Below are positions 6,359-6,632 of a stretch of 6,632 nt of DNA, in pieces. Source of the DNA: Desulfobacterales bacterium (GTDB taxonomy: Bacteria > Desulfobacterota > Desulfobacteria > Desulfobacterales > UBA5852). A program made the translations under genes and the position numbers. The notes under the pieces were generated by a model that made no database searches, was not told the origin of the DNA, and saw only the letters and a list, made by a program, of their open reading frames with translations. Position 1 is the stretch's first letter, and each line of letters opens with the position of its first letter. The stretch spans positions 1-6,632 of the forward strand of contig JASJBQ010000265.1 in assembly GCA_030066455.1 (NCBI GenBank), read 5' to 3'.

Positions 6359-6632
6359 CTAAATGGGACCGCATACTAGCGACACGCGGTCCCATTCTGC
6401 GTAGTTCCGGATGTAGGAAAGGAGTTTGCTGGAATTTAATTCTCGGACACGCTGGGCAACCAAAGCATCCAGGCCTCCCTCTAACTTTTTAGATTTTCCG
6501 TTCGCGGCCAGAGCAGCGTCCCTCATCATCGTCATCCGGTCTTGCGGTATTGCAAGTGAAGACAGCGCCCTGCTCGCGAGTCGGTTTTTTAGCGCATCCA
6601 CCCGCTCATCCGTAACAAATTCGGGTAGACCC
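6359..6632 (-). CDS. 3' end of an unrecognised gene, cut by window edge
   Basis: A minus-strand frame stays open from the right window edge to a TAG at 6359-6361, showing about 91 residues. It starts with GLPEFVTDERVDALKNRLAS, includes a charged helical stretch (QDRMTMMRDAALAANGKSKK, then LEGGLDALVAQRVREL) and ends in DRVSLVCGPI. An internal GTG at 6601 could be a start, but the reading continues upstream without a stop, so I treat this as a partial C-terminus. It looks like a soluble, mostly helical domain with no membrane segment or catalytic motif that I can name. Its AT-richer neighbourhood suggests an accessory or transferred gene. The last codons lie inside an 11-bp inverted repeat. Confidence 0.5.
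   Translation of the reverse strand, partial: GLPEFVTDERVDALKNRLASRALSSLAIPQDRMTMMRDAALAANGKSKKLEGGLDALVAQRVRELNSSKLLSYIRNYAEWDRVSLVCGPI
6362..6396 (-). terminator. Inverted repeat overlapping the 3' end of the edge gene
   Basis: AATGGGACCGC (6362-6372) is perfectly complementary to GCGGTCCCATT (6386-6396), an 11-bp stem with a 13-base loop. On the minus strand the stem runs straight into the TAG stop and then a moderately T-rich tail, so it can act as an intrinsic terminator that is partly coding. The T-tract is interrupted, so efficiency is uncertain. Confidence 0.5.

Overview
This window looks like chromosomal DNA from a GC-rich, Gram-negative, probably anaerobic proteobacterium. Desulfobacterota-like is my best guess, based on codon and base composition and on a DUF2318 + ABC transporter set; no taxonomic marker is present. 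The last ~650 bases are visibly much more AT-rich than the rest.

Layout: (1) 51-1190 (+) encodes a secreted CrtC/AttH-type lipocalin-fold protein whose frame is still open at the left window edge. (2) 1207-1665 (-) converges on it. It encodes the two ends of a Cj0069-family ATP-grasp-like protein, with roughly the central half missing in frame. (3) 1946-2338 (-) encodes a small STAS/SpoIIAA-like protein, followed on its own strand by a good intrinsic terminator at about 1804-1836. (4) 2339-2773 is a non-coding divergent region with several short hairpins. (5) 2774-5964 (+) is a compact transcription unit: a sigma70-like promoter overlapped by a Fur-box-like sequence, a secreted Cys-rich small protein (TTG start), a 200-bp spacer with nested and mutually exclusive hairpins, a membrane-anchored DUF2318 protein with two CxxC motifs, a MacB/FtsX-type ABC permease with an extracytoplasmic CxxC, its ABC ATPase (GTG start), and a closing 14-bp hairpin. 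(6) 5965-6358 is AT-rich with no convincing gene. (7) 6359-6632 (-) is the 3' end of an unrecognised gene that runs off the right edge and ends in an 11-bp inverted repeat.

The most interesting part is unit 5. DUF2318 + FtsX-type permease + ATPase is the core found in the Campylobacter P19 iron locus (Cj1660-Cj1663). Here it stands without an FTR1-type permease, without P19 and with only one permease gene, and it is headed by a Cys-rich exported protein behind a Fur-like operator. My reading is an iron- (or other metal-) responsive envelope system in which cysteine motifs in three successive proteins handle metal or electrons outside the cytoplasmic membrane. The parts are seen directly; the joint function is inference.
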